Below, in pieces: positions 5,946 to 9,739 of a stretch of DNA of 9,739 nucleotides (positions within the stretch are counted from its first letter, which is position 1; each line of letters opens with the position of its first letter). The notes beneath the pieces are model-generated. The model ran no database searches. It was given only the letters and a program-made list of their open reading frames with translations, and was not told the DNA's origin. The position numbers and the translations under genes are program-made. Location: contig DATJQB010000385.1 of NCBI GenBank assembly GCA_035506075.1, positions 1 to 9,739 on the forward strand. Reading direction: 5' to 3'. This DNA is from UBA9647 sp035506075 (GTDB lineage: Bacteria; Bacteroidota; Ignavibacteria; UBA10030).

Positions 5946-8052
5946 ACTGTTGAACAGCAATGTCGGTGCCGAGACGCTGCAGATACGCAATCAACGCGAT
6001 GATCTCCTTGTCCGGTTCGGCCGGGGCGTTCTGCTTCTGAAGATCTGCGGCGATACCTTCTGCCTGCGCCTTCATATCGGCGACCGCCTGCTTGTCGTAC
6101 TCCTTGGGGTACGGCACGCCAAGTCTCTGCATCGCACGGATCTTTGTGCCCACGATTGCCTCATCGATGGTCTGAGAGTAAAGCCATGGATACGCAGGCA
6201 TGATCGAGCCCGGAGAGACGGACCGCGGATCCTCCATGTGCATGAAATGCCAGAGGTTCGGATACTTACGACCGACACGGTGGAGATCCGGCCCCGTACG
6301 TTTCGATCCCCACTGGAACGGATGATCGTACACAAACTCCCCGGCTTTCGAATACTCGCCGTACCGTTCCGTCTCGGACCGGAAGGGTCGGACCATCTGC
6401 GAATGGCAGGTGTAGCATCCCTCCCGAACGTAAATATCTCTTCCCTGTAATTCGAGCGGCGTGTACGGTTTTACAGATGCAATCGTCGGGATATTCGACT
6501 TGATGAGGAAGGTCGGGACCAATTCGACTATGCCACCGACGAGGATCACAAGAGTCGCGAGCAGGGCGAACTGAATGGGACGGCGTTCGAGCCATTTGTG
6601 CTTGCCCTGGCGTAGCGGCACTTCTTCCCAGTGCGCGGGCACCTGTACTTCTTCTTCGGCGAGGAACGAGCCTTGCCGTGCGGTGCGCACAAGATTGTAG
6701 ATCATAAGAAGCACACCGGTCAGGTAGAGTGCCCCGCCGAGAGCCCGGATCATATAGAAGGGGAGAATCTGCAACACGGTCTCGAGGAAATTAGGATACT
6801 GAAGGACACCGGCCGGTGTGAACTGCTTCCACATGAGCGATTGAGTGATGCCGGCCCAATACAGTGCACTCACATACACGACGATCCCGAGCGTTCCAAT
6901 CCAGAAGTGAAGATTTGCAAGCTTCTTTGAGAAAAGGGTTGTACGCCACATTCGTGGGATCAGCCAATAGAGGATGCCGAACGTCAGGAATCCGTTCCAC
7001 CCAAGAGCCCCGACGTGAGCATGTGAGATTGTCCAATCGGTGTAATGAGAGATGGCATTGACGTTCTTCAGCGAGAGCATCGGACCTTCGAAGGTGGCCA
7101 TGCCGTACGCCGTGATTGCAACCACCATAAACTTGAGAACGGCGTCCTCGCGAACCCTGTCCCATGCTCCACGCACGGTGAGCAAGCCGTTGATAGCCCC
7201 TCCCCAGGATGGGGCCAGGAGCATGATGGAAAATACGGTGCCAAGCGACTGCGCCCAGTCGGGCAGCGCGGTATAGAGAAGATGATGGGGACCCGCCCAG
7301 ATATAAAGGAAGATCAACGACCAGAAGTGAACAATCGATAGTCTGTACGAATAGACCGGCCGGTCGGCCGCTTTCGGCAGGAAATAGTACATCAACCCGA
7401 GGTACGGAGTCGTGAGGAAGAAAGCGACTGCGTTGTGACCGTACCACCATTGCACGAGAGCGTCCTGGACGCCGGCATAGACCGGGTAGCTTTTCAGATA
7501 CGAGACAGGAAGCTCAATGGAGTTGACGATGTGAAGCACGGCAACCGTAACGATACCGGCGACATAAAACCAGATCGCAACGTACATGTGCTTTTCACGC
7601 CGTTTGATAATCGTCCCAAAGACGTTGATGGCAAAGACGACCCATACGAGCGTGATCATGATGTCGATGGGCCACTCCAACTCCGCGTACTCCTTGCCAG
7701 TCGTGAAGCCGAGGGGCAAGGTCAGCGCCGCCGAGAGAATGATCAACTGCCAGCCCCAGAAGTGAATCGAACTGAGGAGATCGTTGAACATCCTGGCTTT
7801 GCAGAGCCGTTGGAGCGAATAATAGAGGCCCATGAAGATGCCGTTGCCGACAAATGCAAAAATGACTGCGTTCGTGTGCAGCGGTCGAATCCGTCCGAAC
7901 GTGAGGAACTGGAGCTTGAGGTTCACCGCCGGCTCAAACATCTCGCACGCGATGATGAGACCGACGAGCATGCCCACGGCTCCCCACAACATTGTCGCGA
8001 CGGCAAAGTTTCGTACGATCCTGTTATCGTACTTGACGGCTACCATCTCCAT
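5944..8052 (-). CDS. ccoNO: Fused cbb3-type cytochrome c oxidase subunits I and II (CcoN-CcoO)
   Basis: A 702-residue fusion of the catalytic subunit and the monoheme c subunit; it reduces O2 to water and pumps protons. Residues 1 to about 456 are CcoN with about 12 membrane helices. H59 and H346 would ligate low-spin heme b, and H344 high-spin heme b3. H206 (WWYGHN), H256 and H257 (AGPHH) would bind CuB, with Y250 as the His-linked tyrosine and E323 in FEGPM. After a hydrophilic linker (about 457-490), CcoO starts with a membrane anchor (about 494-516). It carries REGCYTCHSQMVRPF (C546, C549, H550) and axial Met618 in PGSIMPAYPWL. All expected ligands are present. The open frame extends upstream, but AAGAAGGA (8070-8063) lies 10 bases before the ATG at 8052, and the sequence from there aligns with known CcoN N-termini. 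It overlaps ccoS by 29 bp. Confidence 0.97.
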   Translation of the reverse strand: MEMVAVKYDNRIVRNFAVATMLWGAVGMLVGLIIACEMFEPAVNLKLQFLTFGRIRPLHTNAVIFAFVGNGIFMGLYYSLQRLCKARMFNDLLSSIHFWGWQLIILSAALTLPLGFTTGKEYAELEWPIDIMITLVWVVFAINVFGTIIKRREKHMYVAIWFYVAGIVTVAVLHIVNSIELPVSYLKSYPVYAGVQDALVQWWYGHNAVAFFLTTPYLGLMYYFLPKAADRPVYSYRLSIVHFWSLIFLYIWAGPHHLLYTALPDWAQSLGTVFSIMLLAPSWGGAINGLLTVRGAWDRVREDAVLKFMVVAITAYGMATFEGPMLSLKNVNAISHYTDWTISHAHVGALGWNGFLTFGILYWLIPRMWRTTLFSKKLANLHFWIGTLGIVVYVSALYWAGITQSLMWKQFTPAGVLQYPNFLETVLQILPFYMIRALGGALYLTGVLLMIYNLVRTARQGSFLAEEEVQVPAHWEEVPLRQGKHKWLERRPIQFALLATLVILVGGIVELVPTFLIKSNIPTIASVKPYTPLELQGRDIYVREGCYTCHSQMVRPFRSETERYGEYSKAGEFVYDHPFQWGSKRTGPDLHRVGRKYPNLWHFMHMEDPRSVSPGSIMPAYPWLYSQTIDEAIVGTKIRAMQRLGVPYPKEYDKQAVADMKAQAEGIAADLQKQNAPAEPDKEIIALIAYLQRLGTDIAVQQ

Positions 8053-8248
8053 TGGATGTAGATCCTTCTTCTGGTGGCGTGTTTTTCGAATCAAAAGTAC
8101 TAGTTTTATGTTCTTCCTCAAAGAGAATTCTCACCGACGGCGTGTAGTTGTCATCGTACTGCCCCGCGCGCACAGCCCAGATGAACGCGGCAAGAAAGCC
8201 GAGTGCCACAGCGACGCTGAATCCGACGAGAATCCAGATGACGGACAT
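8024..8248 (-). CDS. ccoS: cbb3 oxidase maturation protein CcoS
   Basis: A 74-residue protein with one N-terminal transmembrane segment (about residues 3-27: VIWILVGFSVAVALGFLAAF), followed by WAVRAGQYDDNYTPSVRILF. The 'GQ(Y/F)DD...P..RIL' stretch is the CcoS signature. CcoS is needed for insertion of the heme b and copper cofactors into CcoN. The ATG overlaps the ccoI stop in a TGATG arrangement, with AAAGGA (8262-8257) 8 bases upstream, so translational coupling to ccoI is likely. A hydrophilic Ser/Thr/Glu-rich tail of about 25 residues extends past the conserved part. Its last codons overlap the beginning of ccoNO in another frame. Confidence 0.93.
   Translation of the reverse strand: MSVIWILVGFSVAVALGFLAAFIWAVRAGQYDDNYTPSVRILFEEEHKTSTFDSKNTPPEEGSTSNGDGSRQVR
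8063..8070 (-). promoter_or_regulatory. Ribosome-binding site of ccoNO
   Basis: AAGAAGGA on the minus strand lies inside the 3' end of ccoS, 10 bases before the ATG at 8052. It favours this start over the longer in-frame extension to 8121, whose 23 extra residues are basic and unlike CcoN. Confidence 0.6.
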
Positions 8249-9739
8249 CAGAGGATTCCTTTCTTCTTCGCACGGTGCCGGATTGAAGCTGTTGAAAAAA
8301 TCACCACTGAGATCGAGCTGACCGGCATCAGGAGTGCCGCAAGAAGCGGAGAGAGCAATCCCTGCACAGCGAACCACAATCCGACGAGATTATAGAGGAG
8401 CGACAGGGCTAAGCCCGCATAGACAACCCTGAGGCTGGTGCTTGTGAACTCGACGAACGTGCCGAGGAGTTGAAATGAATCGCCGTCCAGGATCGCGTCG
8501 CACGCGGGAGAAAAGGAAGTGACATCTTCCGTCACCGCGATGCCCACATCGCTTCGCCAGAGAGCGCCGGCGTCGTTCAGTCCGTCGCCGATCATGAGAA
8601 CGTTGTGACCATCCTTCTGAAGAGTCTGGATGAACGCGAGCTTCCCGGCCGGCTTCTGGTTGAAGCGCATCTCCGCGAAATTCCCAAAGAGTTCTGAGAG
8701 CCGAACTCGCTCGTGGTCACTGTCGCCGGAGAGAACCATGAGTGTCCTCCGCGTTCCGAGCTTCGCGAGCGTTTCGCCGGCGTGGTCCCTGTAGCTGTTC
8801 CCAAACGAAAACCAACCGCGGGGTACTCCACCGATCGAACAGTACACCCGCGTTTCCCGTGTTTCATCTCCCGCGCCGGCGGCTCCTGTGAACTGCGCTG
8901 ATCCCAAATGCACCCGCGTTCCATCCACGATCCCGCCGACACCTTCCCCCTCGATTTCCGAAAACTCTTCCACCGTCATCGATTCCCTGCCGGAGAATTG
9001 TTCAGTGATCGATCTGCTGAGCGGATGTGTTGAACTGCGGGCCAGCGAGAAAATCAAATTCATTTCGTTCGGAGAGAGAGGCTCACCGCAGAATCGGGCC
9101 GAGCCCAACGATGTGCGCGTCAACGTGCCGGTCTTGTCGAATACCACGGTGCCCACTTTTGCAAGAGACTCGACAACACTTGCATTCTTCAGATAGAAGC
9201 CTCGTTTGCCAAATATGCGCATGGTTGTACCGAATGCAAAGGGGGCAGCAAGTGCAATCGCGCACGGGCATGCGACGATCAGAACCGAGCTGACTGCATC
9301 GAGTATCCTTGACGGATCGATGAACGACCATATGACCGTTGTTGTGAGAGCAATTCCTAGGATGGCAATTGTGAAATACTTCCCGGTCGTCGAGGAGAGT
9401 GTAAGAAGCCGGGATTTCGGCTTCTCGGATGTGCCAAAATCATTCCAAAGTTGAATCAACTTGCTTTCCGATACTTCCTTGACAACTTCGAGTTCGACGG
9501 TCGAGCCGACTTGCCGTCCGCCGGCGAATGCGAGATCTCCCGATCCCTTTTCGACTGGAACAGATTCGCCGGTGGCAAAACTGTAATCAATGCGGGCAGC
9601 GCCCTTGATGATCACGGAATCGGCAGGAATGATTTCATTGTTCCTGAGAATGATACGATCTCCCGGCCGGAGCGAGGTAATCGGTACACTGTTCTCGGAT
9701 CCGTTTCTTGTGACGACCGCGGCGAGAGGGAAGTACGAT
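8248..9739 (-). CDS. ccoI: Copper-transporting P1B-type ATPase CcoI/FixI (N-terminal part outside window)
   Basis: About 496 C-terminal residues of a heavy-metal P-type ATPase. The frame stays open to the right edge, so the N-terminal metal-binding domain and first membrane helices are missing. Present are the end of the actuator domain (LRPGDRIILRNNEIIPADS, then FATGES), the CPC metal site in VACPCAIALA, the phosphorylation motif DKTGTLT (Asp at 9138-9136), the P1B-specific HP in STHPLSRSI, the ATP-hinge motif GDGLNDAGAL, and the last helices with YN and MPVSS, as expected for Cu(I) ATPases (YN, MxxSS). The position directly before ccoS and ccoNO identifies it as CcoI, which exports copper to the periplasmic side for CuB assembly, rather than a detoxifying CopA. 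All catalytic motifs are intact. Confidence 0.95.
   Translation of the reverse strand, partial: SYFPLAAVVTRNGSENSVPITSLRPGDRIILRNNEIIPADSVIIKGAARIDYSFATGESVPVEKGSGDLAFAGGRQVGSTVELEVVKEVSESKLIQLWNDFGTSEKPKSRLLTLSSTTGKYFTIAILGIALTTTVIWSFIDPSRILDAVSSVLIVACPCAIALAAPFAFGTTMRIFGKRGFYLKNASVVESLAKVGTVVFDKTGTLTRTSLGSARFCGEPLSPNEMNLIFSLARSSTHPLSRSITEQFSGRESMTVEEFSEIEGEGVGGIVDGTRVHLGSAQFTGAAGAGDETRETRVYCSIGGVPRGWFSFGNSYRDHAGETLAKLGTRRTLMVLSGDSDHERVRLSELFGNFAEMRFNQKPAGKLAFIQTLQKDGHNVLMIGDGLNDAGALWRSDVGIAVTEDVTSFSPACDAILDGDSFQLLGTFVEFTSTSLRVVYAGLALSLLYNLVGLWFAVQGLLSPLLAALLMPVSSISVVIFSTASIRHRAKKKGIL

Noticed and set aside
7435..8061. A 208-codon plus-strand frame opposite ccoNO
   Set aside because: It is antisense to the CcoN region with all heme ligands intact. 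The highly charged translation mirrors hydrophobic codons and is not a plausible protein.
8053..8121. Upstream extension of CcoNO by 23 residues
   Set aside because: The extension is basic, lies inside ccoS and contains the purine-rich RBS of the ATG at 8052, so the shorter protein is preferred.

Overview
The window carries most of a cbb3-type (C-family) heme-copper cytochrome c oxidase cluster on the minus strand. It faces a convergent acetyl-CoA synthetase gene on the plus strand. By eye the DNA has roughly mid-50s percent GC and looks uniform, with no sign of insertion sequences, phage genes, CRISPR arrays or RNA genes. The CcoN-CcoO fusion, the cluster order (ccoI and ccoS first, then ccoNO, ccoQ, ccoP, ccoG, ccoH and a SafE/UreH-like membrane protein) and the form of CcoQ and CcoS match what I know from the Bacteroidota/Ignavibacteriota/Chlorobiota group. 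A moderately high-GC member of that assemblage is my best guess, but this is inference from family knowledge, not a database result.

Left part, plus strand. Positions 2-163 hold the last 53 residues of a protein whose start lies outside the window (possibly a DUF481-like beta-strand-rich protein). A non-coding stretch (164-350) contains a 14-bp perfect palindrome and the ribosome-binding site of acs. The acs gene (351-2264) encodes a full-length AMP-forming acetyl-CoA synthetase. Only 44 bp separate its stop from the stop of the oxidase cluster, which runs the other way.

Right part, minus strand, read in transcription order from the right edge: ccoI (copper P1B-type ATPase, N-terminus outside the window), ccoS, ccoNO (fused catalytic subunit and membrane-anchored monoheme c subunit), ccoQ (51 residues, GTG start), ccoP (monoheme, with signal peptide), ccoG (polyferredoxin of the Cu(II)-reductase family), ccoH/fixH, and a SafE/UreH-like transporter with Cys-Met-His motifs and a His/Met tail. 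Gaps are 24 bp or less and several genes overlap, so this is almost certainly one operon whose promoter lies outside the window.

The parts fit together. CcoG, CcoI and possibly the SafE-like protein handle copper redox state and transport for the CuB site. CcoS and CcoH assist cofactor insertion and assembly. CcoNO, CcoQ and CcoP form the high-affinity, proton-pumping terminal oxidase for micro-oxic respiration. The neighbouring Acs would feed acetate carbon into central metabolism, but its link to the oxidase is only adjacency. The least standard points are the NO fusion, the single-heme CcoP, a ccoQ reading frame that continues in phase just after the ccoNO stop, and a small hairpin plus T8 tract at the ccoP/ccoG boundary that could act as a partial terminator.
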